Shown in pieces: positions 37,374-46,688 of a stretch of DNA of 64,000 bases. How positions within the stretch are numbered: the first letter of the stretch is position 1; the number at the start of each line of letters is the position of its first letter. A program made the translations under genes and the position numbers. Under the pieces are notes generated by a model that did no database searches, was not told the DNA's origin, and worked only from the letters and a program-made list of their open reading frames with translations. The stretch is from an uncultured bacterium (GTDB taxonomy: Bacteria > Bacillota > Clostridia > Christensenellales > CAG-917): the NCBI GenBank assembly GCA_949432885.1, contig CASQXY010000003.1:1-64000 (forward strand), written 5' to 3'.

Positions 37374-38228
37374 CTATTCATCATCCGCCATAGCATCAAT
37401 ATCTGCCGTGGACTGTCTTTCGCCGATGTTCATAGAATCCAGCGCATAAGTTCTTACGTCAAAACTGCCGTCTTTTAGGAGTACCTTCACGCGCGCGGTT
37501 TGCTTGATAAGGTCGTTGGATTCCACCGTGCCTTCGCCGTCGGGCGTTTTGACCTTGCTTCCGACCTTGGGCATAAGTTTGTACACCTCGCTGTAATAGG
37601 CGTTTTCATATTTCAGACAGCACATAAGTCTGCCGCAAACTCCGCTTATCTTTTGGGGATTGAGGGACAAGCCCTGTACCTTTGCCATTTTTATGGAGAC
37701 CTTTTCAAAATCGGGCAGGTGGGTGGTGCAACAGCATGCCCTTCCGCAGGGAGCGAGCGCGCCGCGCATTTTCGTATCGTCGCGTTCGTAAATCTGACGA
37801 AGCTCTATGCGCACCTTGAATATAGAGGCGAGCACGCGTACAAGCTCTCTGAAATCCACTCTTCCGTCGGCGGTAAAATAGAAAATGAGCTTGGAGCGGT
37901 CGAAGGTATATTCCGCGTCGACCAGCTTCATGGACAACTTCATTTCGTTGACTTTTTCACGTATGATTTTCAGCGCCTCGGCCTTATCCTCGGCGTTTTT
38001 TGCGAGCTGAGCTCTGTCCGCGTCGGTTGCCAACCTCTGTACGGGTTTGAGGGGCTGTACGATTTCGCTTTCCGAAACATCCCTGTTTGCGACGACTACG
38101 GTCGCAAATTCAGGTCCGCGGGATGATTCCACTATGACCTCGTCGCCCTCCGAGCAGACGAGACCGTTGGGCGCGAAATAATATACCTTGTTGCTGTTTT
38201 TGAACTTTATTCCTATGATTTCGGGCAC
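37374..38228 (-). CDS. ricT: RicT (YaaT), PSP1-domain protein
   Basis: The 284-residue PSP1 protein belongs to the family whose B. subtilis member is part of the RicA-RicF-RicT complex, an iron-sulfur factor that aids RNase Y and sporulation phosphorelay. Seen: an N-terminal barrel (IGIKFKNSNKVYYFAPNG) and the cysteine-rich segment GALAPCGRACCCTTHLPDFE ... VCGRLMCCLKYE. It starts with GTG after GGAGG and overlaps holB by 16 nt. Order tmk-holB-ricT is conserved in Bacillota. Confidence 0.93.
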   Translation of the reverse strand: MPEIIGIKFKNSNKVYYFAPNGLVCSEGDEVIVESSRGPEFATVVVANRDVSESEIVQPLKPVQRLATDADRAQLAKNAEDKAEALKIIREKVNEMKLSMKLVDAEYTFDRSKLIFYFTADGRVDFRELVRVLASIFKVRIELRQIYERDDTKMRGALAPCGRACCCTTHLPDFEKVSIKMAKVQGLSLNPQKISGVCGRLMCCLKYENAYYSEVYKLMPKVGSKVKTPDGEGTVESNDLIKQTARVKVLLKDGSFDVRTYALDSMNIGERQSTADIDAMADDE

Positions 38229-39193
38229 CTGTGTCTGACCTCCAAAATTGAAAATAACAGATTATCTATCGCCGAGAGCGCGGGTACGTTCAGCGCAAGC
38301 TGTCTTCGCGTATCGCCTATCATGCCGAGTATTTTTGACAGCGCGAGCGGCGAATACCTGTCCGCAAGCGCGGTGATATCGCTTGGAATATGCTTTGAAA
38401 GTATCATGTCGGGGCTGTTCTGCACGACGAGCATATCCCGTATTATTATGGACAAAACGTCCAGCAATTCGTTCAAGTTCTCCTGACTTGCAATGTCCGC
38501 GTCCAAACCGACTATATCCGAGCTTCGGTTGAGCCTCTTCAATGCGTCGATTGCAAACGCGTAAAGAGCGGAGTACTGCGAAGAGGCGGCAATCTTATCC
38601 GCTTTGCCGAGCATACCTTCGCTGCAAGCCGCGGCTACGGCGCTTTTCTCCTCGCTGTAACCGCGGGATAGCATTGCGTTATACACTGTTTGTTCGTCAA
38701 ACGAATCCATATGGATTGCGCGCACTCGGGATTTTATGGTGTCGAGCATCGCCGATTCGTTTGCGACCCCGAGGAATACCGTCACTCCTGCGGGCGGTTC
38801 TTCGAGTGTTTTGAGCAGTTTGTTCTGCGCCTGTACGTTCATCATATCTGCGCGATGAATGAAATACAGCTTGCGTCCCGACAGCGATTTGATGTACACC
38901 GACGAAAGCATTTTGTTGACGTCGTCCACCTTGATTTTATCGCGCGCGGCGTTCACGTGGAATACGTCGGGGTGGTTTGAGTGCAACACCTTTCTGCACT
39001 CTGCGCAGGACATGCATGCGGAGCCGTTTTGACAGTAAACCGTCGTCGCAATCAGAGTGAAAAACTCGTCCGCGACGTCGTCGTCTCCGGTCATGACGGC
39101 ATAGGCGTGACCGAGCCCCGACCTTAGGTCGCTCAGAAAAAATTTGTAGGCGGTCGAGCCCTTCAATGCATTTTCAAACGTGAGTGCGCTCAC
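38213..39193 (-). CDS. holB: DNA polymerase III, delta' subunit
   Basis: The 326-residue clamp-loader subunit has AAA+ features: a zinc motif CQNGSACMSCAECRK, the segment IKVDDVNKMLSSVYIKSLSG and NKLLKTLEEPPAGVTVFLG. It lacks a Walker A lysine (VMTGDDDVADEF in its place), normal for delta'. Starts with GTG, sharing GTGA with the tmk stop, and overlaps ricT, so translation is coupled through all three genes. Confidence 0.93.
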   Translation of the reverse strand: MSALTFENALKGSTAYKFFLSDLRSGLGHAYAVMTGDDDVADEFFTLIATTVYCQNGSACMSCAECRKVLHSNHPDVFHVNAARDKIKVDDVNKMLSSVYIKSLSGRKLYFIHRADMMNVQAQNKLLKTLEEPPAGVTVFLGVANESAMLDTIKSRVRAIHMDSFDEQTVYNAMLSRGYSEEKSAVAAACSEGMLGKADKIAASSQYSALYAFAIDALKRLNRSSDIVGLDADIASQENLNELLDVLSIIIRDMLVVQNSPDMILSKHIPSDITALADRYSPLALSKILGMIGDTRRQLALNVPALSAIDNLLFSILEVRHRCPKS

Positions 39194-39798
39194 TTTATTA
39201 AACCTCTTTCACGCATAAGCGATATGATTTTCTGCGAAGTAACGTTTTTATCGAAATCGGGTTTTATAGGCACAATACGACCGTTTGAAGCGTCGATTTC
39301 GCACAGAAAACCATTGTAGACCTTATCGAAAAACTCAACGGATTCCTGTTCCAGCCTATCTTCTGTGCGGTATTTGCGCCATGAGTTTTCGGGACTTAAA
39401 TCGATGAATACGGTGAGGTCGGGCATGCAGCCGTCCACGGCGGGAGCGTTGATATGCTTTATGACGTCCGCGCCCATATTTCGTCCGTAGCCTTGATAGG
39501 CGACGGAGCTGTCCACAAATCTGTCGCATATGACCAGCTTGCCTGCGCTAAGCGCGGGCTTTATGACCTCGCGCACGAGCTGCGCGCGGCTTGCGGCGTA
39601 CAGCATCGCCTCCGTCATGTCCGTCATTTGCGTATTGGCAGGGTCTAGTATTACTTTACGTATCTGCTCGGATATCTCTGTACTGCCCGGCTCGCGGACG
39701 TACACCGCTTCCTGTCCTGTCCTTTCAAGATATTCCCGTAAAAGCCTAAGCTGTGTGGACTTGCCAACGCCCTCGCAGCCCTCGAACGATACAAACAT
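39190..39798 (-). CDS. tmk: Thymidylate kinase
   Basis: The 202-residue enzyme phosphorylates dTMP to dTDP with ATP. P-loop EGCEGVGKST (about 6-15), the REPGSTEISEQIR segment, the DRF motif ICDRFVDSSVAYQG and the lid region follow in family order. First gene of the tmk-holB-ricT operon; AGAGGA precedes the ATG. Confidence 0.96.
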   Translation of the reverse strand: MFVSFEGCEGVGKSTQLRLLREYLERTGQEAVYVREPGSTEISEQIRKVILDPANTQMTDMTEAMLYAASRAQLVREVIKPALSAGKLVICDRFVDSSVAYQGYGRNMGADVIKHINAPAVDGCMPDLTVFIDLSPENSWRKYRTEDRLEQESVEFFDKVYNGFLCEIDASNGRIVPIKPDFDKNVTSQKIISLMRERGLIK

Positions 39799-39920
39799 AT
39801 TTTTATCCTCTCGTGTGATTTATATAGTATATCACAAATTTGCAGTTCCCACAAGTGCAGGCGAAGAAAAACAAAGTCTCATTGCAAGGGATATCTTATG
39901 TCTGTCCGCAGATAATTCAG

Positions 39921-39949
39921 TTGACAACATTATAGAGCGGTAATATGCT
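39921..39949 (+). promoter_or_regulatory. Sigma-A promoter of InlB-repeat lipoprotein
   Basis: TTGACA, 17 nt, TATGCT, 31 nt before the chosen ATG (39981). Confidence 0.7.
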
Positions 39950-39980
39950 AGATATAATATTTATTAAAGGAGATATCAAA

Positions 39981-42707
39981 ATGAAAAACACCAAAAATCT
40001 GGTGCTTATGCTTGTCGCAATAATGTTGATATGCTCAGTATGCATATTTACCGCCTGCGACGGCAAAGGTCAGCCGGTATATTATACAGTGTCATTCAAT
40101 ACCGACGGAGCGCAAGCCGTTCCGTCTCAGTCCGTTGAAGACGGCAATACGGCGGTCGAACCTTTACAGCCTACAAAGACCGGATACGTTTTCGGAGGTT
40201 GGTATAACGGGGAAACGATTTACGACTTTTCCGCTCCCGTAAAATCCGATATCACTCTTGTGGCGAGGTGGTCCGATAGACAGTATACCGTAACTTTCAA
40301 GTCGGACGGTGCGACGATTTCCACAAGCAACGTCGTTCACGGCAACAAAGTCGCAAGACCTGTCAGCGATCCGCAAAAGGCGGAGCATTATTTTAACGGC
40401 TGGCTTCTTGGCGGAAATCATTTTGATTTCAATACCCCGATAACGGCCGACGTCACAATCGAAGCGGATTGGATAAGCAATGCGTCCATAAACGCTGCGC
40501 TTCAAACTGCGCTGAGAGCGGATTACTCCAACTATACGATGGTCTATTCTGTCAACGAGGAAGTGGACGACGAAGTCTACACGATGACGTACACCTATAA
40601 GCGCGACGGCAACGACTATTATACCAAACTCGAACAGGAAGGACTGCCCACTGTCGAGCGCTGGGTCGTGTTTGACAACAGCGGCAAGATATTGGACTGC
40701 TTCTACAAGAACGGCAACGAATGGAAGAGAGGCGCTAGCGACGTTGTGCACTATTACATTCCCTTCAAATACACGGATTTGACATCGGCGGATTTCTATT
40801 ATGCCTCAGGCAAATATTTTCTGGATAACGAAAGCATGTCCTGCTTTGAATATGAAACTTTCGGAACAGTCAACTCAATGTCGCTTTCTGACGTATCCCT
40901 GACCGTGGACGGCGGGCATATCGCTCATATTGAGGGTATGATGGACGGCGAAGCAATGTCGTTTACGCAGGACGTTTCTGCGCTTGGCACGACCGAGCTT
41001 ACGCGGCCCTCATTCCCGCAATCCGTTGTGACTATCAGCAAGAATAAACTCAGCGGCGAAGACGCGGCGGGCGTGAAGACGGTAACGGAAGGCACGCCTA
41101 TCACCATCACTCAGTTGAAAGCACTGTTTACGCTGAAAATCGACGGTGTATCTCATAGCGAAAAAATCACCGATGACATCATCGATATCGGTACGCTCGA
41201 CCTTGAAAATCCCGTTGCGGGAACGTATCCGATCAGACTCGCTTACACAGCGTGGGACTGCACGGTTGCAGTAAGCGAAACGGCTGCCGTAGAGGTTAAA
41301 TCCGCTCAACCGCCCGTTAAGACTCTTGCGGATATTCTTGCGGAGGATTACACGAACGCGACGATAAAGGTAGGCGCGTATAATACCGTCAGAGACGGAA
41401 ATTGGTACGATATGACGTTCGGAATGTATCATTATTTTCTCATAGTCGACGATTCCTTCGACGGCGGATATACAAGAGTAAAGCTTGACAGGAACAACAA
41501 CATTACGTTGCAAATATCCTCTTCCGACTGGAAACAGTTTCTGCGCCTCGATTTGGTGACAGGTCTCGACGCGGGTCTGTTCGCAGACAACGGAGACGGA
41601 ACATACACGCTCGGGTCCGATAGCGAACCGAGTCAGGACGTAAAGGACGTTCTGCTTGCAATTTTCACCGACGCCTATTCTTCTAAGCCTATCACTGGCA
41701 GCATAAAGATGAGCGATGAAAGCAAGCCGTATTCGCTGACGCTGGAAGTGGCGGACGAAAAGCTGTCTAAGGTTACGGTTGCGTATTATTACGGCAACGC
41801 GTCTAAAACGTTTACTTTCACAATAAGCAACGTGGGTACTGCCGACCCGATTTCAAGTGAAGTTAAAACCGACATTGAAAACGCTTTTCATGGTTATACT
41901 GTCACGTACAAGAGCGGCGAGCACGGTACGGGTGCGGATGCGGTTTATGAAAAACAGCCGCACGGCACTTATAATTTGGCGGAAAATCCGTTTACCGCAG
42001 AAAGCGGATATGTGTTTATAGGCTGGAAAGAGGAAGGCAGCGCGGCGTCAGACCCCGTACTCCCTGTGAATAATAGCTATACGCTCACAAAAAATGCCGT
42101 ATTTGTGGCGCAGTGGTCCGTCGCCTACACAGTGACATACAAGCCGGGCGAGCACGCGCACGGAGATGATGCGGTCAGAGGAAATCTGCCCTCGGGCAAT
42201 TATACCGTTGAGAGCTGCTCTGCCGACAAATGGGCGAACATAGACAGCGGCTATACCTTTGCGGGCTGGAAACTTGAAGGCACCGATACTGTATATCAAC
42301 CCGAAGACACCTATATTCTCACCGACAATGCGGTCTTTATCGCGCAGTGGCAGGCGACGGGCTCGGATACGCCCACCTATACCATAGCGTCGGCAATCGG
42401 TTTGGGAAGCTCGCCTATGAAGATGGTGAGTGAAATACAGATAAATGAGGCGACGGGAGAGATTACGTTTACTTACACTACCTCCTCGAACCCGACAGCG
42501 CAAACTATAACCGTCACCGCAACCAAAGGCGACTATTATTTTGAAAGCGACCAATACGCGGGATATCAGATTTACGATTCTCAGATATCGACAAGCTATA
42601 CCTATGTGATAAAGCTGTCCGACGATAAGAGCACGCTGGAAGTTTGGGACTGGAACGATGACGACGAATATGCCGAGACTTGCGTAGGCACGTTTACAAA
42701 GGCATAA
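39981..42707 (+). CDS. Lipoprotein with InlB B-repeats and Ig-like domain
   Basis: The 908-residue surface protein has a signal peptide and lipobox (CIFTAC). Two InlB B-repeats at about 28-170 carry YTVSFNTDGAQAV, FGGWYNGETIYDF, YTVTFKSDGATI and FNGWLLGG. A bacterial Ig-like region lies around 355-440. Two further B-repeats at about 635-790 carry VTYKSGEHGTGADAV, FIGWKEEG, VTYKPGEHAHGDDAV and FAGWKLEG. The rest is beta-rich and unrecognised. ATG 39981 follows AAAGGAG; the track start does not. Confidence 0.85.
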   Translation: MKNTKNLVLMLVAIMLICSVCIFTACDGKGQPVYYTVSFNTDGAQAVPSQSVEDGNTAVEPLQPTKTGYVFGGWYNGETIYDFSAPVKSDITLVARWSDRQYTVTFKSDGATISTSNVVHGNKVARPVSDPQKAEHYFNGWLLGGNHFDFNTPITADVTIEADWISNASINAALQTALRADYSNYTMVYSVNEEVDDEVYTMTYTYKRDGNDYYTKLEQEGLPTVERWVVFDNSGKILDCFYKNGNEWKRGASDVVHYYIPFKYTDLTSADFYYASGKYFLDNESMSCFEYETFGTVNSMSLSDVSLTVDGGHIAHIEGMMDGEAMSFTQDVSALGTTELTRPSFPQSVVTISKNKLSGEDAAGVKTVTEGTPITITQLKALFTLKIDGVSHSEKITDDIIDIGTLDLENPVAGTYPIRLAYTAWDCTVAVSETAAVEVKSAQPPVKTLADILAEDYTNATIKVGAYNTVRDGNWYDMTFGMYHYFLIVDDSFDGGYTRVKLDRNNNITLQISSSDWKQFLRLDLVTGLDAGLFADNGDGTYTLGSDSEPSQDVKDVLLAIFTDAYSSKPITGSIKMSDESKPYSLTLEVADEKLSKVTVAYYYGNASKTFTFTISNVGTADPISSEVKTDIENAFHGYTVTYKSGEHGTGADAVYEKQPHGTYNLAENPFTAESGYVFIGWKEEGSAASDPVLPVNNSYTLTKNAVFVAQWSVAYTVTYKPGEHAHGDDAVRGNLPSGNYTVESCSADKWANIDSGYTFAGWKLEGTDTVYQPEDTYILTDNAVFIAQWQATGSDTPTYTIASAIGLGSSPMKMVSEIQINEATGEITFTYTTSSNPTAQTITVTATKGDYYFESDQYAGYQIYDSQISTSYTYVIKLSDDKSTLEVWDWNDDDEYAETCVGTFTKA

Positions 42708-42736
42708 CGAAATTCGGGCATCTACCCGTTTGAATC

Positions 42737-42769
42737 AAAAAAGCAAGCCCGAAACGGACTTGCTTTTTT
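42737..42769 (+). terminator. Terminator of InlB-repeat lipoprotein
   Basis: AAAAAAGCAAG / CTTGCTTTTTT, loop of 11 nt, 29 nt after the stop. Confidence 0.88.
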
Positions 42770-42914
42770 CAATGTTTTTTTCAGATAAATCGCATTTATG
42801 ACGCCCGTATTTTACAACATAAATCGTCGTGTGCTTGACTTATGGGCAAACGGGTATTAAACTAATGATTACTATATTAAAACTGATAGTACGCGTTTAT
42901 GCGCGCGAGGTGTT

Positions 42915-45338
42915 ATGGACTACAAGCAAATAGAAAGCAAGTGGCAGCGTATCTGGGAAGAGACGGGACTGTATAAATTCGACAAATCCAAGGTGAACAA
43001 AAAGTTCTACTGCCTTGAAATGTTTTCTTATCCGTCGGGCGCAAAACTTCACGCGGGACACTGGTACAACTACGGACCCGCCGACACGTTTGCGAGGTTC
43101 AAGCGCATGCAGGGCTTTGAGGTGTTTCATCCGATGGGCTTCGACGCGTTCGGTTTGCCCGCGGAAAACTACGCTATAAAGACGGGCATACATCCCGAGG
43201 AAAGCACGCTCAAAAATATCGAGACCATGGAAGGTCAGCTCCGCCGCATAGGCGCAACGTACGACTGGGACTACGAGATAAAGACCTGTACTCCCGAATA
43301 CTATAAGTGGACACAGTGGATGTTTTTGCAACTCTACAAGCATGGGCTTGCGTATCGCAAGGAAGCTCCCGTCAACTGGTGTCCGTCCTGTAACACCGTG
43401 CTTGCCAACGAGCAGGCGCAGGGCGGCGTCTGCGAGAGATGCGGAAGTCAGGTTACGCACAAAAATCTCAATCAGTGGTTCTTTAAGATTACCGATTATG
43501 CGGATGAGCTTTTGGAAGGGATAGACAGGCTAGACTGGCCCGAAAAGACCAAGGCAATGCAGAAGAACTGGATAGGCAGAAGCTACGGCGGCGAAATCGA
43601 GTTCGACGTTAAGGGCTCGGACGTGAAGCTCAAAGTGTTTACGACAAGAGCGGACACAGTCTATGGCGTGACCTACGTCGTGCTCGCTCCCGAGAGTCCT
43701 ATCGTAGATATAATCACCGCTCCCGAGCAAAGAGCCGCGGTTGAGGCATACAGAGAAAGAGCGGCGGCGGCGACCGAGATAGACAGAATGTCTTCCACGC
43801 GTGAAAAGACGGGCGTGCTTACGGGCGCGTATGCTATAAATCCCGTCAACGGGAGGGAAGTGCCCGTTCTCGTCGCGGACTACGTCATCGCAAGCTACGG
43901 TACGGGCGCGGTTATGGGCGTCGCGGCGCACGACGAGAGGGATTACGTTTTTGCGCAGAAGCTCGGTTTGCCGATAGAGAGAGTTATAAAGAGCGCGGAC
44001 GGAAGCGACGACGCGCTGCCGTATACGGAGTACGGCGTGTTGGTGAACAGCGGCGAGTTTGACGGGATGACCTCCGCGGACGCGAAGACGGCTATAATCA
44101 GAAAACTTGAAAAAGAGGGCAGGGGCAGGCTTAAAACCAACTACCGTCTGCGCGACTGGCTGGTGAGCCGTCAGCGCTATTGGGGCGCGCCTATCCCCGT
44201 GATACACTGCGAGCATTGCGGAGCGGTGCCCGTCCCCGAAGAGGATTTGCCCGTGCGCCTGCCTCATAATGTAAATTTCACTCCCGACGGGGAATCGCCG
44301 CTCAAAAAATGCGACGAGTTTATGCATACCGTATGTCCCGTGTGCGGAAAGCCCGCGCACCGCGACGCGGATACTCTGGATACCTTCGTGTGTTCGAGCT
44401 GGTATTTCCTGCGCTATCCCGACAGCAAAAACGACGAAAAACCATTCGATACGGAATGGATAGACAAGGTTCTGCCCGTCGATAAATATATAGGCGGCGC
44501 GGAACACGCATGTATGCACCTGCTTTACGCGCGTTTCCTGACCAAAGCTCTGCGGGATATGGGATATCTCCATTTCGACGAGCCTTTTGTCTCGCTCGTG
44601 CATCAGGGAACGATACTGGGGCCCGACGGCAACAAGATGAGCAAGTCGCGCGGGAACGTGGTTTCTCCCGACGACAGTATAGTCAAGTTCGGCGCGGACG
44701 TGTTCAGAGTATATCTCATGTTCGGCTTTAACTACGTCGAGGGCGGACCTTGGAACGAGAGCGGATTGGAATCCGTCAACCGCTTCTTTGAGAGAATAGA
44801 GCGTGTTGTGAAAAAGTGCTTTGCTATGAGCTTTACGGACGCACCGCTCACAAAAGCGGAAAAGGAGCTCAACCGCGTGCGGCACAGCACTATAAAGAGC
44901 GTGACGAACGACCTTGCCTCGTTCTCCTTCAACACCGCTGTCGCAAGGCTTATGGAGTACGTCAACGCGATGTACGCATACGAGGTCGGTGTGGAGAAAA
45001 AGCATGCCGTATTCAAGGATTGCGCAAAGGATTTGGTGCTTTTGTTCGCGCCGTTTGCTCCGCACTTCTGCGAGGAGCTGTGGGAGGTTATGGGCGAAAA
45101 GTATTCCGTATTCAATCAGCCTTTCCCGATATGCGACGAAAGGGCGACTGTCGCGGACGAAATCGAGCTCGCCGTGCAGATAAATTCAAAACTGCGCGGA
45201 AGAGTTACGGTCGCCAACGGCGCGCCGAAAGAGGATATAGAAAGAGCCGCGCTCGACGAAATCGCTTCGCAGCTCGAGGGCAGACAGGTCAAAAAAATTA
45301 TCATCGTGCCCAATCGCCTTGTCAATATAATCGTGTAA
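42915..45338 (+). CDS. leuS: Leucyl-tRNA synthetase
   Basis: The 807-residue class I enzyme has its HIGH motif as LHAGHW (about 47) and KMSKSRGN at about 573. The CP1 editing domain shows the threonine-rich [20 protein letters not shown] zinc-knuckle pair [10 protein letters not shown]...CERCGS is present. Editing and anticodon domains are complete; length matches the family. GAGG precedes the ATG. It heads a run with serS and a GH13 gene. Confidence 0.97.
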   Translation: MDYKQIESKWQRIWEETGLYKFDKSKVNKKFYCLEMFSYPSGAKLHAGHWYNYGPADTFARFKRMQGFEVFHPMGFDAFGLPAENYAIKTGIHPEESTLKNIETMEGQLRRIGATYDWDYEIKTCTPEYYKWTQWMFLQLYKHGLAYRKEAPVNWCPSCNTVLANEQAQGGVCERCGSQVTHKNLNQWFFKITDYADELLEGIDRLDWPEKTKAMQKNWIGRSYGGEIEFDVKGSDVKLKVFTTRADTVYGVTYVVLAPESPIVDIITAPEQRAAVEAYRERAAAATEIDRMSSTREKTGVLTGAYAINPVNGREVPVLVADYVIASYGTGAVMGVAAHDERDYVFAQKLGLPIERVIKSADGSDDALPYTEYGVLVNSGEFDGMTSADAKTAIIRKLEKEGRGRLKTNYRLRDWLVSRQRYWGAPIPVIHCEHCGAVPVPEEDLPVRLPHNVNFTPDGESPLKKCDEFMHTVCPVCGKPAHRDADTLDTFVCSSWYFLRYPDSKNDEKPFDTEWIDKVLPVDKYIGGAEHACMHLLYARFLTKALRDMGYLHFDEPFVSLVHQGTILGPDGNKMSKSRGNVVSPDDSIVKFGADVFRVYLMFGFNYVEGGPWNESGLESVNRFFERIERVVKKCFAMSFTDAPLTKAEKELNRVRHSTIKSVTNDLASFSFNTAVARLMEYVNAMYAYEVGVEKKHAVFKDCAKDLVLLFAPFAPHFCEELWEVMGEKYSVFNQPFPICDERATVADEIELAVQINSKLRGRVTVANGAPKEDIERAALDEIASQLEGRQVKKIIIVPNRLVNIIV

Positions 45339-45386
45339 TTGCAAGTCGAAATATAATAAAAACTAATAGTTTTGGAGATATAAACT

Positions 45387-46664
45387 ATGTTGGATTTAAT
45401 TAGAATCAGAAACAATCCGCAGGAAGTCGCGTCCGCGCTTGCCAAGAAAGGCTACAAAGCCGATTTTACGCAGATAATAGCTTGGGACGACGAGCGCAAG
45501 GCGACCATAACCCAAATCGAGACGCTCAAAGCGCAGAAGAATAAGGTTTCCGCACAGATACCCGTCCTGAAAAAGGCGGGACAGCCCGTCGAGCCTATCT
45601 TCGAGGAGATGAGAAAGCTGGGCGACGAGATAGCCGCGGGCGACGCGAAAATAGGTACGCTTGTGACGAGCATAAACGACGCGCTCGCCGTCATGCCCAA
45701 TATACCCGACGACGATTTGCTTAGCGGCGAAAAGGAGAACAACCAAGTCGTAATGCTGAGCGGCAAAAAGCCTGAGTTCGATTTTGAACCCAAGAACCAC
45801 GTGGATATTTGCACGGATTTGGGTCTCATCGATTATGAGAGAGGCGTCAAGCTCAGCGGCAACGGATTTTGGATTTACCGCGGCATGGGCGCAAGGCTGG
45901 AATGGGCTTTGCTCAATTATTTCGTGGAGGAGCATTTGAAGGACGGCTATGAATTTATTCTTCCTCCCTATCAGCTCGGCTACAACTGCGGCTACGGCGC
46001 AGGACAGTTCCCCAAGTTCAGCGACGAGGTGTACTGGCTGGACTGCGACGAGGATAAAAAGCGCAACAGATTTATGCTCCCCACCGCCGAAACGGCGCTT
46101 GTAAATATGTATGCGGGCGAGATAATAGACGAAAGCAAGCTCCCTATGAAGTTTTTTGCGTACTCTCCCTGTTTCAGAAAAGAGGCGGGCTCCGCGCGTA
46201 CGGAAGAGCGCGGAATGATTCGCGGACATCAGTTCAACAAGGTGGAGATGGTACAGTATGCGCATCCCGAACATAGTATGGAAGCGTTTGAGGAGCTTGT
46301 GGACAAGGCGGCGAGGCTGGTCGAAGGACTGGGTTTGCACTTCCGAGTGAGCAAGCTCGCCGCGGGGGATTGCTCCGCTTCAATGGCGAGAACGTACGAC
46401 GTGGAGCTGTGGATTCCGTCCATGGGTATTTACAAGGAATGCTCCTCCGTCAGCAACGCCAACGACTATCAGGCGCGCAGAAACAATACCCGTTTCCGCG
46501 ACGGCAAAACGGGCAAGCCGAGATTCGTTCATACGCTCAACGGCAGCGGACTTGCGACCTCCCGTCTCATCCCCGCAATAGTGGAGCAGTATCAGAATGC
46601 GGACGGAAGCGTGACCGTACCGCAAGTATTGAGGAAGTACGTCGGAGTTGACGTCATCAGATAA
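45387..46664 (+). CDS. serS: Seryl-tRNA synthetase
   Basis: The 425-residue class II synthetase has the N-terminal coiled-coil arm that binds the long variable arm of tRNA-Ser (about 25-105). The core carries motif 2 FRKEAGSARTEERGMIRGHQF and motif 3 LNGSGLATSRLIPAIVEQ. GGAG precedes the ATG, 48 nt after leuS. Confidence 0.97.
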   Translation: MLDLIRIRNNPQEVASALAKKGYKADFTQIIAWDDERKATITQIETLKAQKNKVSAQIPVLKKAGQPVEPIFEEMRKLGDEIAAGDAKIGTLVTSINDALAVMPNIPDDDLLSGEKENNQVVMLSGKKPEFDFEPKNHVDICTDLGLIDYERGVKLSGNGFWIYRGMGARLEWALLNYFVEEHLKDGYEFILPPYQLGYNCGYGAGQFPKFSDEVYWLDCDEDKKRNRFMLPTAETALVNMYAGEIIDESKLPMKFFAYSPCFRKEAGSARTEERGMIRGHQFNKVEMVQYAHPEHSMEAFEELVDKAARLVEGLGLHFRVSKLAAGDCSASMARTYDVELWIPSMGIYKECSSVSNANDYQARRNNTRFRDGKTGKPRFVHTLNGSGLATSRLIPAIVEQYQNADGSVTVPQVLRKYVGVDVIR

Positions 46665-46688
46665 ACGGCGCATAATATCGGAGCAGCA

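Noticed and set aside
43530-45065. 511-aa minus ORF opposite leuS
   Set aside because: Shadow frame; leuS is unambiguous and complete.
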